DNA from: Asterella californica
Lineage: Eukaryota > Streptophyta > Marchantiopsida > Marchantiales > Aytoniaceae
Direction: 5' to 3'
NCBI GenBank assembly: GCA_036924285.1
Contig: JAYKYS010000004.1
Location: 32,768,001-32,832,000 of the forward strand
DNA: 64,000 nucleotides
The notes under the pieces are model-generated. The model was given only the letters and a program-made list of their open reading frames with translations. It did not search any database and was not told the DNA's origin. A program made the position numbers and the translations under genes. Each line of letters begins with the position of its first letter. The stretch's first letter is position 1. Below, piece by piece: positions 46,950 to 59,139 of this stretch.

Positions 46950-47744
46950 CTATTGTCTTGCCAAAAGAAGATTGAACATCTTATGCGGTCACTTCAGCAA
47001 GGTGCAAAAACTATTTCCACAGAGAGTCCAGTCTCCATTCCTGCATCCCATCTTGGATGAGCCAGCGAGGAGAAGTACTGTATTTCCCAGAGGTTAGCAT
47101 GGTTCTCAAACATGTGCGGATTATAGTAGACAACGGATGAGAGCTCCTGTACTTATTAAACTGAAGTGCCTAGCAAGTACATTCGCATAATTGAGTTCAA
47201 CACTATTTTTTGTATCCGTAGCATCTAAAAGAACGTAGATATCCTTCCCACCAGTGAGCATGCTCTCAGAAACATTTTTCATTGTCACATGATGATATTC
47301 CTCCTTCTGATCCTTCATACAGTAACCGACCATACCAACATAGATGTGCAAGCCACGATTTGTTAAAGACTTCACATAAACCTCAGGGTCCAAAGGTTTT
47401 TGATGCTGCCAACCCAAAACAACCATAAGCCATTTTTTAACCTACGGGTAATTCTTTGCACGGATGCAGACTACTCCTTGAAAATGCAGATGAAGTAGAG
47501 CGTCCCCACGCTCTACAGAAAACAAACCCGAAATACAGTGCTTGTCTAGAAAAACTGCCAACAAGGAGAAGAGTTCTAAGTCTAAATCCCTCCCTGTTTT
47601 ACAAATAGTAATTGACACCTCGAGATTGGACGGATTCGTCTTCTTCGCTCTTGCTTCCCTTCGCAGAGACATTAAGGCGAGATGGCTGAGAGAAGTGAGG
47701 ACAAACATACTTAAACTTCGATGGATCAAGAACAACACAGACAC
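46950..47744 (-). pseudogene. HUH-type Rep (rolling-circle-like) protein, copy F
   Basis: The frame from 47744 to 47121 is broken only by TAG at 47444-47442. It holds LEVSITICKTG, then FSVERGDALLHLHFQG with the H-hydrophobic-H pair (codons 47492-47490 and 47486-47484). It continues with LTNRGLHIYVGMVGYCMKD; the tyrosine (47324-47322) is in a Y-x2-K setting, like motif III of Y1 Rep proteins. After a frame change at about 47125 the homology to copy E goes on with KYSTSPRWLIQDGMQE and RLDSLWK (to about 46950). HUH enzymes nick one DNA strand and form a phosphotyrosine link. The pattern recalls Replitrons, HUH transposons described in green algae, but I could not compare sequences. Confidence 0.65.
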
Positions 47745-47759
47745 AAGGTAGAGTACGTA

Positions 47760-49005
47760 TCCTATAAATTGCTCGTACTATAGGCTTCAATAACTGTAAG
47801 CTACAACAGTCCACGAAAGAACTAAGGTACGTAAACATCTGTTGCTCCCGATCTTGTACTACGAGTCAATACGTATCGTCTATGGTGTCCAAGTACATAA
47901 AAGGTCTAGATATAGTCACAAAGACACGAGCTACTTTCAAAAATCTGTATCAAGAAGAAATCATAGAATATGCTCAGAGAAATCGAGATCTAAGTATATA
48001 TAGAAGCGATCAGCTTCTAATCTTTGATCTTTAAATCCTTGATGGGAGACCTCAACCAACGTAAGAAAGATGGGAGGGAAACCTAAAGATATATACAAAA
48101 AGTCTTCGTCAAACTCAGAAGAATCAGTAACAGAAATGTGAGGAATGACAGCAACAACTTTAGGTTCAGGGCTCGAAGGAAGAAGAGGAGTTGGTTTCGG
48201 ACTCGAAGCAGGAAGACTAATCGCTTCAGAAACAAGACTTGCTTCAGGAGTAGAAGAGGTATCGATTGTGTCCAACTTTTCATCATCGAGGCAAAACAGA
48301 CAAACAGTAGAAACGATGAAACTAGACAACGATACAACTCTGACTTCATTTTCAGTCGATGTGTATCTGTACACGGCGGCAGCCCTCACTTACATCTGCG
48401 ACAACCTCCAAGGAAAGTTAGACAACGTCATACCACAGACATCATATCACGAAACGAGAGCACGACCAAGAAAATGACAAGATGTGACCACTGCCCATAG
48501 CTGCATGAGCGGCAACGGATAAGAAGAGGGCAGCGAACAAAATGTACAGTTGGGAGGTGCAACATCCGACCGCAGTGACGACCGATTGAAGAAGTCAAAA
48601 TCCCGTCCTCAGCTTGCACGTCAAGCAGACCCAATTCCAAATTATGCAGTCGGGAGACGACAATCTAGTCAGCTACCTGTACGAAATTGCAGTCGCGATC
48701 GATCGTCCAATCGCGTCCAATCGCGTCCACACCAAACTCATTCAACAACTCAAAATCTGCACTCAGGCATGGACTTCAATTTGCAGGCAACAGCCTACAG
48801 CCCACATCCGAACAACAACGACAATCCGTAGTTGCAGAAAATTACACTGAGCTCACACCCAGCAGCAAGCAGGCCCAATTGCGAATGTTCCATCCAACAG
48901 CCCACATCCCACAACCCACTCATTCAACAACTCCAAATCGTCTCAAAATTTCCAACTCCAAATCATCCCAAATCGTCTCGAAAATCGTCACCAATTGCTC
49001 AATCT
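47760..49005. other. Spacer, possible N-terminal part of Rep copy F
   Basis: A minus-strand frame of 142 codons (48389-47961) has a Ser/Pro/Glu-rich low-complexity stretch (PASSPKPTPLLPSSPEP). It could be an N-terminal extension of the Rep protein or chance. Nothing else is supported. Confidence 0.35.
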
Positions 49006-49008
49006 CGT

Positions 49009-49645
49009 CCACAGCAGATCGATTTCCACGAGCACAGAATTCCAGTCCAAATCACGACAGATTTCTGATTGGACCGAGCGAACAGAGATGTGCAAGAGCA
49101 AAAGCAACGGCAGCGAACGAGAGCAGTACGACGAGCAACAGCAACAGCAGCGAGACAGAGGAAAGAGCGGCCGCAGTGGACAAAGCCGCGAGACGAACAA
49201 AGAGCGAGACGAACGAAGACAAGAACGGATAAGCAGCAAGATGTGTGGTGGTGGCAGCAAAATTTCCAGCCAACATCCCACGACAGCGAAGAAGAATTTG
49301 CAGCCAACAGAGCACAACCCACCCGACTTATCACTGATCGTCCAATCGTGTCAAAATTTCTAACCCACAGTCCACACACAATCACCCAATCGCGTCCACA
49401 GCAGATCGATTTTCACGAGCACAGATTCAAGTCCAAATCACGACGGATTTCTGATTGGGCCGAATGAACAGACATGTGCAAGAGCAAGAGCAGCGACAGC
49501 GAACGAGAGCAGTACGACGAGCAACAACAACAGCAACGCCAGCGAATGAGAAGAAGAAGGAGCAGTCGCACTGGACACAGCCGTGAGACGAACGAAGAGC
49601 GGGATGAACAAAGAAGAGAACGGGCAAGCAGCAAGAGCCGCGGCA
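49009..49645. repeat. Direct repeat, period 387
   Basis: Two copies start at CAGCAGATCGATTT (49012 and 49399). They share CAGATTTCTGATTGG-like sequence, ATGTGCAAGAGCA and GAACGAGAGCAGTACGACGA. The minus strand is pyrimidine-rich (CTTCG, CTCG, CTGTTG runs) like the SYTE leaders at 43 kb. Long open frames on both strands are by-products of this composition. Confidence 0.85.
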
Positions 49646-49699
49646 GGCTTCTTGATGGACTCCCGCGCGATCGACAATGAGCCGATTGAACAAAACCGG

Positions 49700-52600
49700 A
49701 ATGTGTAATCTTTAATACAACTGACCTCTAATCTTAAATGTAACGCCTATGTGTTTAATGTAAGTCCCTTCTATCTCCATTGGAACCAATTAAAATACCA
49801 TTTTTAATCTCAAAAACCGCACATGTCTCTTTGCTTCGATTGCCTCCGCAGTCCATAAGCATGCATATTCGACCAAACGAGTACTCAACACAAACTTGAT
49901 TATTTTACTCTCGTTCTTTCATTCATTAACTGAACCTCGACAATGAGCTAAGGTTTCCTTCATCTTTCGTCAAAAAAGTGCAAAAGATAGAGCCTACACC
50001 TCCACTTCGGGAGGTGGACCCTCCTCATCGAACCTCTCCACCTCCCCATCGAGCCAATGCATGATGGATGCATATTGTTTCATTACACTTAAAGCATCTT
50101 TATCGAGACAACAATGAATGAGTCTGCACACTAGACGGTCGGGATAACCAATGGTTTATTCAGTAGGTGGTTTGAATTACACGATATATATGTAATCTTT
50201 ACTATGGAGTTAAACACACGCTATACTCCCAATCAACAAAAAGAGGTCATCTGACATCATTATTTCTTTCAAAAATTTGGAATGTTTATTGAAGCTGAAG
50301 AAAATGAAAAACATAACATTATGTTATACTTCAAGTATTGTGTGTTTAATTTTCTTTTTGCAGATATCTTTTGATTACATGTTATCTGAATTGAACGTAG
50401 AAATTACTAGTGAAATACGTTTCTGAAGGAAATTGTCCCACCATCATCACTTCTTTCAAACTGACAAAGAAGGCATATAAAAAGAAAATACCAATTAGAT
50501 TGTAAAGCTCTTCTTTGATATGTTGTTATCCGTATCCTTTCCACTGCTTCTACTTGACCTTTATCTTTACTTATCACATTGCATCTGCTATGTAATATTT
50601 TTGTCCTCAAGTAGAAATGTGGTTTCTTTTATCCTTTAGACAACGAGGTGCTTGCAGTTGGAATTACGGGGTTATGCATTTATGATTTATCTGGATCTAA
50701 GCTCTTCTCTCTTTCCTCTAATTGTGCCTTAGACAACATACACTATATTATGAAAAGTCCCCTTTCTTTTCTTGGTTTTACAATCTACGCATAGCTGTTC
50801 GAACCTTATCATTCTAATGAAAGGATAGAATCTTCCACAATGCTCGAGATAAAACTTGTGTCAACTGCAAATTATCTGATCGCAATGAATGTGGTGGAGT
50901 TTATATTGATCATCTATCCATTTTTCTTATAAATAATTTGTTGTCATGTAAAAATTCTAGCTGCTCATTAGTTTAACTTGACTTTTCAGAATTCCAGCAG
51001 GTTGAGAATACAAATAATTCTGGTTAGCCTTGAGCATTCTTATTTCATCAGTTTACATGGACCTCTAGACCTAATCCGAGACACAGAAGGACGATTCACA
51101 TCAGTTAATGAGATACGTCAAATGGATGTTCGACACTCACTATAAACAAATGAAATTCCAGTCATAATGAGAAATGTTTTTGACAGCTTGTGAGTATAAA
51201 TGAAGAAATAAGTCTCAAACGTACGTCCAATCCATCTCAAATTCGTTTAGCAACTCTGTATTGCTGAATACTCTTGACCAGACATGAGTCATATCGTCTA
51301 GAAGATAAGACCCATCAAGAGATCTATATGTCAAGCAACTCGACATACGACTACCCCTTGCCTTGACGTTGTCGTGTCATGGACCGGCTCCTACCTGGAA
51401 ATCTATTTTCGATACTTATCATTATCGCTCCAAAGACACTCATAGGATCGAAAATGAGCTTTTCCACACAACTTCGGATCTTCACTTCATTACATCGATA
51501 GCTAGAGCTCGTTGTCAACTTCTCATGGACACTTCGTCTACTTCATTTGGACGCCTAGTGATGAAGTTACGAGACTCAAAAGAAGAGAAAATCAAGCTAG
51601 ACCTTAGCTTACTATTGCTGACTGGGTATTTGTGACTCCTGGCGCTATACTAAGGATGCAAGGGGTCTGGTTGCTCATAATCTATGAGAAACTTCACGTA
51701 TACGACTGACGTCAGGGAGCAGCTTAAGGGACTAGCTTGCACTTACGATCTGTCGGCAGACGGTTCAAGAGATTTGGAGACATGTGAAGGAGAGTTGGAC
51801 GGTTCGGACAGTTCTGAAGTCCAAACTTGCTGTCCTTAGATCCATCAGGATCAGAACACCAAGTTTTTCAGGAAATTGAAGACGATACAAAGTTTCATGG
51901 AGCGATTTGGGAGTTCTGAGCGAAATTGGCTCACAGGGAAGTGCTTACGTCAGCTTTTCATCGTCTGCGACTTGAGATTGGGTTGTTCTTCACGATCGGC
52001 GAGCCAAGCTCTTCATTCTTGGTGCCTACGTGATCATGGAGTCTTCATCTACGCATAAAAGAAGACCGTATGTGGATTGGATTGTTGGTTTGAGTGTGGT
52101 GAGTGAGTTTGAGCCACAAAGAGTCAATTTACGCAGTTTTTTACATCCTACGACCAAATTGCTTGCGTGGTTTTGCGAGGAGAACTCCAAACGGCTTGTT
52201 TGGAGTCTCGTTGGATTCAGGATAACTAGATCTATCTACCAGAGAAGACGGATATAAGATCAAGCGATCTGTTTGAATGGTGTGTGCAGTTTTAAGCCGT
52301 TGGGAGAAGTTTTTGAAAGTTCGGTCACCTACGATCAAAAATCGATGATATCTCGGCTGTCGAGAGTCAGACCTGAGGATTTCTTGGGCCATCGGAGCCA
52401 GGGAAGAAGACTCTATCAACATCTGAAGACCATTTGGCAAAAGGAGAAAGTTCTCAGATAGATCTTTTTCGGTTCTTTCGCTATGATTTTTGCTCTTTTT
52501 GAGTTCGTTAGAGAACTAGTTAGTTATATACAGCTTGTGGTAGCTAGCTTTAGCTAAGGGCTTGTACATGGACGTTGTTTGGACTTGGGTTTGAATCGTG

Positions 52601-54248
52601 TGATGCTGGTGCAGCTCTTTTTGTTAGCAAAGAGATTTTTTCTTACTTTGAGCTACGCTTCGATAGTTTTGGGTCTAGGTTGAGATTCAAGGGCTCGTTT
52701 TAGAAGGGTTGGTATAGATTACAGACCGCTCAAGTTTGTTTCTTTGTTTTGCATTCTTAGAGAAGAAGAACCGGAAGTGTATATAAAGTAGGAGTTGGTA
52801 TACCTTGCGACACTTGTTATCGTGGTTGTTTCTTTCTGTCTTGTCTTTGTTCGACACGTTACATCTCCATAGCCATGAACCTCACATTTTCATGGACAAC
52901 CTTCACATAAAATCCGACACGATAACAGAAATTGTCGTGTAACAACTCGCTGAAAGTAATTCAAGCGATGTGAATGAGTTAAGAGACATTGCGGATGGTT
53001 TGTCCCAATCGAGTACGTGAGTCAGCTTATCGTTAATGTTAAACTATAAGCAAACACTATGACTGAGGAAGGAGTCCAAAGATATGAAAAGTAAGACAAG
53101 TCAGTAGGTATCTTTTTCAATTTCGTCAATGGTATCAAACACCTCCATCTCAACTTCATGAAGTCTTGTTTTTGATATCTCTTCTTATATCAACTACTTC
53201 CTCAACTTTCTCACCGTCATGATAATCATAATCGTTTTTCAGTGGAACAATGCTACAAGCACAACAATCTTTCAACTTGGTTCATGTACGGTTTTGAAGC
53301 ACAAGACAAGGGCATGAAATCAGTTGTACCAAGAAAAAGATTTAAATGTCACATAGAGTGCATCAACGATGGATACAATAAAAGAAACACTTAAAATAGT
53401 TGAAGCGATGTTGTCTATAAATTGACAGAAATATAAAATTAGTAGTGAAAATGTATAAGACTCGAATGACATCATCTATCTTCGTGGACCATCCATCTCG
53501 TTCATTTTGACCCATGTTGGCTCGGTGTGTCAGTTTAGAGTTGGAGATCAATGGGTGCACAGTAGTGTGTTTTGTTACGTCTTCATGACATTCTCTACTT
53601 CTGAAATTGTACCACTGTTGCAAGTTTTGATGTTTTTGAACGTAGTCCGAGTTTAGTATCCTTTTGCAGAATATGTTTATGGTGTGGGACCTCTCCATGG
53701 TCTCCTCATATATATAGGTCGCAAGCAATGTCATCGAGTGGCGTCCGTTTCTTAACGTGCACAAGAATATAGTTTGCCGAGTTTGTCAAGAATGTGTATA
53801 GCGTCAACAAGTGAAAGAATGAATGAAATCTGAAAATGCACAGATGAATGAGATACGTGGTAGACCATTCACATTTTGATGAACAGTACGTAAAAGTCGT
53901 GCTGGGTAAAGCCCAATACTTAACTTCCAAAACTTCCACCAACTATCAGATTGTCCAACAAACAACAATAGGTTCGACACTAATCCTCCTCCATTAAGCA
54001 TTAAATAAGTTGTAAAACGTGTGATGCTAGGAAGAGGTGTGATGAATCGGACAGGAGCACGAAAGTAATGATTATTAATGTGTTTGGTGACAATCTTTTC
54101 ATCCAGTGGTTGTAATGTAGTGATTAGTCTTCGAAGTAGGAACTCTAGTTCATCGATCTGAATCTTGAGTAAAATTTTAGTCTGTTTGACTCTTGTTCTA
54201 CGGCCGCAGGTCGCTGTCTTAGGGTGCTCAGTACCTGAACATGTTCTC
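49700..54248. other. No recognisable gene
   Basis: Open frames here are short and unlike known proteins. At about 51835-51950 the plus strand reads DQNTKFFRKLK and then ERFGSSERNWL in neighbouring frames. This weakly recalls plant LINE ORF2 sequence (DRNTKFFH), but no RT motif follows, so I do not call an element. Poly-pyrimidine or hairpin signals are not striking. Confidence 0.45.
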
Positions 54249-54296
54249 TTAAACCACATGGGCCCCTATATTAGCGGTGGGTTAACCCACTGCTAA
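54249..54296 (+). repeat. Left end of element 2 with hairpin
   Basis: TTAA, ACCACATGGGCCCC, then TATATTA at 54267. The hairpin TTAGCGGTGGG/CCCACTGCTAA follows (54271-54296). The same hairpin, with small changes, stands in the left end of element 4. Confidence 0.7.
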
Positions 54297-55339
54297 ACAG
54301 TTTAGTCACGATTTTGAAAAAACAGACGGAGGTGGGTTTACCCATGAGTATTATGTCCAACTGTAATGTTTTTATTTGTTGTTCAATGATCTTCATCTAT
54401 GGTTCAAAACGTTCGTCTGCTTGAGACTTAAAATTTGAGCCATCCATGGCTCAAAATGGATGTTTTACGTGGACAATATGACAGAGATAAGATTTCAGCA
54501 TTTGAAAGAGAATATTGAGAATATTCTTTTTTGAAATTTAAAATGTTCTAGTATCAAAATATTTCATTATTGTGATGAACCGAATTTTATATAAGAACAA
54601 TTATAATCAGAAAAGTAAACATACTGAAAACTGATGATAAAACAAAACGGTCGAGAGACGGATATTCCACCCGTTATTGCATACCCGGAAAATATTTTCT
54701 GACATACTAGATACACTACTGCAAGACCTGCAACAGCTTCTTTCCGCAGGCTGCTGCAGGTCTGGACGCTGCCGTCCTTCCCCCATCCCAGCCACCCTTC
54801 ACCTAGTTCTTTTTTTTTCTTCTCCTGCTTCCTACCTTCATCCTCCCTTTCTTCCAGCCTTCCTCTACCCTTCTTCTCACCCATCTCAGATCCGGGATAC
54901 CATTTTTTCCCCTTCTTTTTCACTCTTCGCTCTAAGACTTGGTTATTTCCAAGTGTCTTAGTCATCCTTTTTCCTCATTCATGTTTTTAGTTATATTTTC
55001 AAACTATTGGAGTTTTAGTTTTTTTTGTTAGGACTGTTAGAGTTTTGTATTAGTCTTCTTCTGATTTGGAAAATTCTTGTGGTTATATTTTTGTTTTTTT
55101 ACTTAATCTAGATTGTTATAGTTTTATTTCAATATTTTTTATATTTTTGAGATGATTTGAGAGTATCTCAGTGACGAGGACTGGACCTCCAGACGGATAG
55201 GTTCATTTTAATTGTCAAGTTTTAAGTTCATGTCTCTTAGGATACATCCACCACGACCGGACGATAGGCCTAGACCTAGAGGATGTCCGGAGGTCCCTTG
55301 AATCAGAGAGGCAGAGGTTCGAAACCATATTCCAGATGT
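54297..55339. other. Interior of element 2 before the transposase
   Basis: No gene supported. 54720-54770 contains an inverted repeat (GACCTGCA/TGCAGGTC), and 54760-54890 is almost pure pyrimidine on the plus strand, like a leader. AT-rich from 54960. Confidence 0.45.
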
Positions 55340-57450
55340 AATTCTAGGAGGGTGATGTGGAGGTACTTGTGTCAGAGATGGATGATGATGAGTTTGTGAC
55401 CGATGTTTTGAATGCGTTGGGTGTTCATGTATGGTCGTCTTTCTATCCTTTTCAAGCAAGCTGAAGTATGCTTGTAAATCTGTGAATGAGGACGCATTAT
55501 ATCTTCTTATTTGAATTGACATATTTTATCTATAGGTGACAGATGATGTGTTCGACTCTCAAATCTCATTAGATCCAATAGTAGATTCTCAAATCCTCAA
55601 TGAAGTGGATAATGGTGAGCCACATGAGAGAGAGATGAGAGAAGTTGACATACTTGTCGAAGATTTCTTGAGGATTGGATTTGTATCTTTGTCTTGATTT
55701 TGAGAGAATCTTTCAAGATTTCAAGATGAAGAGTCCTCATCCAAGATGTGATAAGCTCTTGTTACCTCCAACAATCAAGGCTTTCCATCAGACTTGGAAG
55801 TTGAAGTTCAGTTGTGAGTGTCAACACAAGTTTGTATGGTTGTCCACGAAGATGGAGTTGTATTATAAGATCTCCAATGTGATGTGTCATATGTACCATT
55901 CTGCTCTGCACTATGTGCGAGACTCGGATATACACAATTGGATTCAATCTAACGAGAGGTCGGCGTACAACCTATAGAACGAAAGTACTTTTATGGATTT
56001 CAGAGCGGGAAGAGACAACGGATTGGATGGACTCAAGCAACACTCGAGCAATGGACGGTCAAGAAAGAAGAGGTGCAGTCAGAAATACTCGCCCGGCATT
56101 TTCTGGACTTGAATCATGCTCCCATGAGAGATGAGTGTGTTCACATTGTGCTAAGTGACTTGTATCTTACTCATGTTGTGATATCATATGCATAAGTAAT
56201 CTTACTTAGAATGTCTTAAATATGGATTTTTGAATTTGACTTGTATGTCTTAGAAAACTTCGTTGTGTATGCCGACCTCCGTTACGACTCCATCCGAAAT
56301 GACTACAACAGCACTTGTGCATTCATTGATGCGTCTGACGGTCGTGTCATCGAGATGGTGAATATGACTTGAGTCGAAGTAGGAGGAAATGCATTGTTGA
56401 TCGAGATCCAGCGATTGGTAGCTCGCGATATTGTTCTTGACGAGGTTGTCCATGATGACAAGACATCGGTGGATGTATATTGCGTCAACATGGCATCGTG
56501 AGCCATAAGGACCTATGACAAAAGTGCAAGAACGTGACCAATAAGTTCTTAGCGGAGGTGCAGACGAGGAAGTGATCTCCGGATGGCATTGACGAAGCTG
56601 AGATGATTGCAAACCTTGAGCTCCTCACAAAGAGACAATTGGAAGGATGGCTTCGATCGCAAGTAGCTTCGACTATGAGAAATAAACCCATGTTGGTTTT
56701 AAGAGAGTGGATCAGATACGAGATCTTCGAGATAATGAGGTCGTCGATTTCTGACGATATATTTATCCAGAGCTGATGACTCACGGTATTGCAGACAAGC
56801 TGAAGGGATGGATTTACACTTGTTGTCAGCTGAATGAGAGGAGGACAGTCATGGTTGGTGGTCGTTATACTACTGATGATGAAGACGACACGAGCATCTT
56901 AGTTTTGGACATTTAGAACGCAGCTGATCATTGGACAAGAGATCACAGGACGTGCATGACTCTACCCGGAGATAGAACTTGCTGCAATATTCCGGATCTA
57001 AATAGACCCGCATCAGACACATATTATCTACGGGGTATATTTTCTATATTCTTATGTCAGTAATTGCTTAGATTAAGACTTGTATATATTAATAGAGTGT
57101 ATCTTGTTTATGATGTATATAAATGATGTTTGCGTTGTAGATTCTCTTACTCATTGAGCTATGGTAGAACTCATTACCATTACTTGAAGAAGATCATTAT
57201 GCCAGCCAAGATGCGGTTTTACACTAGAGCTCGAGAGAACTATATGTCAGAGACTTTCAATTCCGTCATAAACAAGTTTGTCATGAAGAGGACTCATTTT
57301 GCGACGTCACATGAAGCTCGATTGACGGCATGTTGCATGGACTTGAACGAGAACATACGTCGGGGTGCAACCGGACTCAGACACGTCGGGAGCTACAGAA
57401 AAAGTAAGTACTTAACTTGTTTGTTCACTGGGTTTACTTCATACATAGCT
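55340..57450 (+). pseudogene. Transposase-like gene, copy D
   Basis: Blocks in order match copy B. VDSQILNEVDNGEPHE (about 55580) precedes a Cys/His part (HPRCDKLLLPPTIKAFHQTW, KFSCECQHKF; 55740-55840). YGFQSGKRQRIGW (about 56000) follows in another frame. Then come VYADLRYDS and GRVIEMVNMT (56265-56370), VVHDDKTSVDV (about 56450), YPELMTHGIADKLKGWIYTC (about 56765-56825), TLPGDRTCCN (about 56965) and a last exon from 57141 with FYTRARENYMSETFNS and SHEARLTACCMDLNEN. Many stops and frameshifts. Intron positions before the last exon agree with copy C. Confidence 0.7.
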
Positions 57451-57549
57451 TTCTAGAGGATATTTTTGAGTTGTGAATGTTGATGAAGCTATAACTGATA
57501 ATTTGATTGTTTCTGCACAAGTGACGAACAACAAGTACCAAAGTACCAG

Positions 57550-57680
57550 TTAGCAACATTTTCTGTTGTTGAAAATTCAACATACTACATACTCTTTTCC
57601 ATCCAATATAACTTGTTATTTTTTCATATGATATAATATTAGCTCCAAACTCTCTCTTAAGAAGAACTCTTTCTGTATCT
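57550..57680 (+). repeat. Single unit of the 102-base repeat
   Basis: GTTGAAAATTCAACATACTA and the following AACTTGTTATTTTTTCAT are the complement of the unit expanded at 45.6-46.1 kb. The stretch before it (GTGACGAACAACAAGTAC) also matches the flank of copy C, which confirms that both belong to one element family. Confidence 0.8.
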
Positions 57681-57903
57681 CACTGTATACTTCAAGTTCC
57701 GAAACCTGATTTAGGATTCAAATTCCCGTTTTTTTTAATCTGGAAGATGATTGCAAGCTCTCTTCTTTTCTTCTACGTCACGCATTTCTCAATAGATTTG
57801 AGTCCCTTCAAGTTTGAACGATGTTAATCTGTGCCATGCTTCCAGTGAAAAAAAACTAAGATATGAAAAATGAAATGCATATCAGACAACAGAAACAGGG
57901 AAC

Positions 57904-58272
57904 CTAATTCTGAAAAGCGACAAAAACTTCACTGTAATCATGAAACTCACGTTGTACTGCAGCTTCAAGGAGTTCTGACAACATGCTCCCGGTCCACATG
58001 ATCCACATGATGAAACGTTTCTTTTTGGAGGTTTCCTCCGTGTAGGAAGAAGAAATGCAAGCTATCAGTTCACTCTCAAAGTCCCATAGGTGTGCACTTC
58101 CATCAGAGATAACGAAAGCCACCACAGCTGCACTATAATCAGGAAAAGCTTCTCGCAGTTCTTGTGTGATGAAAGTTAGAGGGCTGTCACCAAGACAGCC
58201 ACCCGAGACTATCCAAGCATCTTTTAACTCTTCGGAAGTCATCACCCTCCGTCTCTTGATCGTATGTGGCAT
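57904..58272 (-). CDS. SYTE-family small protein, element 2 copy
   Basis: The 122-residue frame from ATG 58272 to TAG 57904 aligns along its whole length with the 129-residue copy at 43871 (MPHTIKRRRVM, WIVSGGCLGDSPL, LWDFESELIACISSSYTEE, KKKRF, LLEAAVQREFHD). Seven residues are missing after KKKRF, where this copy reads IMWIMWTGSM instead of the conserved IYREPFFLLGY; the short repeated CACATGATC in the DNA suggests a local rearrangement. Otherwise open. Function unknown. The right-end TATA of element 2 lies upstream at 59121. Confidence 0.55.
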   Translation of the reverse strand: MPHTIKRRRVMTSEELKDAWIVSGGCLGDSPLTFITQELREAFPDYSAAVVAFVISDGSAHLWDFESELIACISSSYTEETSKKKRFIMWIMWTGSMLSELLEAAVQREFHDYSEVFVAFQN

Positions 58273-58559
58273 GGAGTCTATTTGAACTCAGAAATAAAAT
58301 AGAAAACTAGAAGCAAGAGTGCCGGGAGACTGAAAACCAAGACAGAACTTGGAACAGCGAAGACAGAACCTACAACGAATGAACGATGCGATGTGTCCAA
58401 TGAAAACGATGTGCTTGCACAGAACGTGAGCCGCAGCGAGAGATCAAATGAGAGAATCAAGAAAAATCTCAAACTTATATGCATAGAACGTGAGACGCAG
58501 CGATGAAAAAGATAAGTCTCGAACCCGCCTGCACAAAATGTAAGCCGCAGCGATGAGAA

Positions 58560-58885
58560 AGAAAAATCTCGAACCCGCCTGCATAGAACGTGAGCCGCAG
58601 ATGAGAAAGAAAATACAGAACATGAGCCTGCAGAGAACATTGACCGTAGCGATGGAAAAGAATATCAAACCCGCCTGCAGAAAACGTGAGCTGCAGATGC
58701 GAAAGAAAAGTACAGAACATGAACCTGCAGAGAACGTCAGCCGCAGCGATGGAAAAGAATATCAAACCCGTCTGCAGAAAACATGAGCCGCAAATGGGAA
58801 AGAAAAGTACGGAACATGAGCCGCATGAGAACGTCGGCCGCAGCGATGGAAAAGAGTCTCGAACCCGCCTACAAGAAAACATGAG
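58560..58885 (-). repeat. Tandem repeat, period 97, in the SYTE leader
   Basis: Three units are anchored at GATGGAAAAG (58651, 58748, 58845), each with AGAACATGA and GAACGTCAGCCGC-like parts. This is the third SYTE leader made of tandem repeats, with a different unit each time. Confidence 0.85.
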
Positions 58886-59106
58886 CCGCAGCGATGGTAA
58901 TGAGAGCTTCTCGTGAAAATCCTCGATCCCTAGCTCTAATCCTGTCTCCTACCCTACGCTTTGGTTCTGTGCAAGCGGGAGGCGCGTCTAAGGTGGGTCG
59001 TCGCTGACGCATCAGCTGATGCGCTCTTCCCTGAGTTTGAATCAGAAAAGAGCGCGTGCTCACTGTTGCGTGCAGACGACAAAAGTCATGTCAGCTCCCG
59101 AGCCAG

Positions 59107-59139
59107 TACGCCCCTTTTATAGGGGCAATGGTGGTTTAA
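59107..59139 (-). repeat. Right end of element 2 / promoter-like box
   Basis: On the minus strand: TTAA (59139-59136), ACCACCATTGCCCC, TATAAAA from 59121. The box CCCCTATAAAAGGGG is itself nearly palindromic. It faces the minus-strand SYTE gene. Confidence 0.7.

Larger units (their letters stand above)
54253..59135. mobile_element. TTAA-flanked two-gene transposon, element 2 (both ends present)
   Basis: TTAA at 54249-54252 and 59136-59139 bounds 4883 bases. The terminal 18 bases match at 14 positions (ACCAC, four mismatches, then GCCCCTATA). The left end has a hairpin at 54271-54296. Inside are transposase-like copy D (+), a single 102-type repeat unit, a nearly complete SYTE gene (-) and its 97-base tandem-repeat leader. 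This is the best complete copy for defining the family. The transposase is broken, so it is not autonomous. Confidence 0.7.

Noticed and set aside
48999..49385. Long leucine- and serine-rich frames on the minus strand at 49.0-49.7 kb
   Set aside because: These follow from the composition of the 387-base direct repeat. Several frames are open at once and none shows a domain.
51835..52460. Possible LINE reverse transcriptase remnant
   Set aside because: A short NTKFFRKLK resemblance is not followed by any RT motif, so the call would rest on about ten residues.
47000..54000. Right end of element 3
   Set aside because: I looked for a minus-strand TTAA-ACC...TATA with the usual spacing and found none. 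The end is probably deleted or lies beyond a later insertion.
58475..58882. 135-codon minus-strand frame rich in Cys and Phe
   Set aside because: It is a translation of the 97-base tandem repeat in the leader of the SYTE gene.
42815..59121. The ACCAC-TATA boxes as ordinary host core promoters
   Set aside because: Fixed spacing would fit a promoter too. However, the inverted pairing, the TTAA outside and the within-pair similarity are better explained by transposon ends. A promoter role is kept only as a second function.
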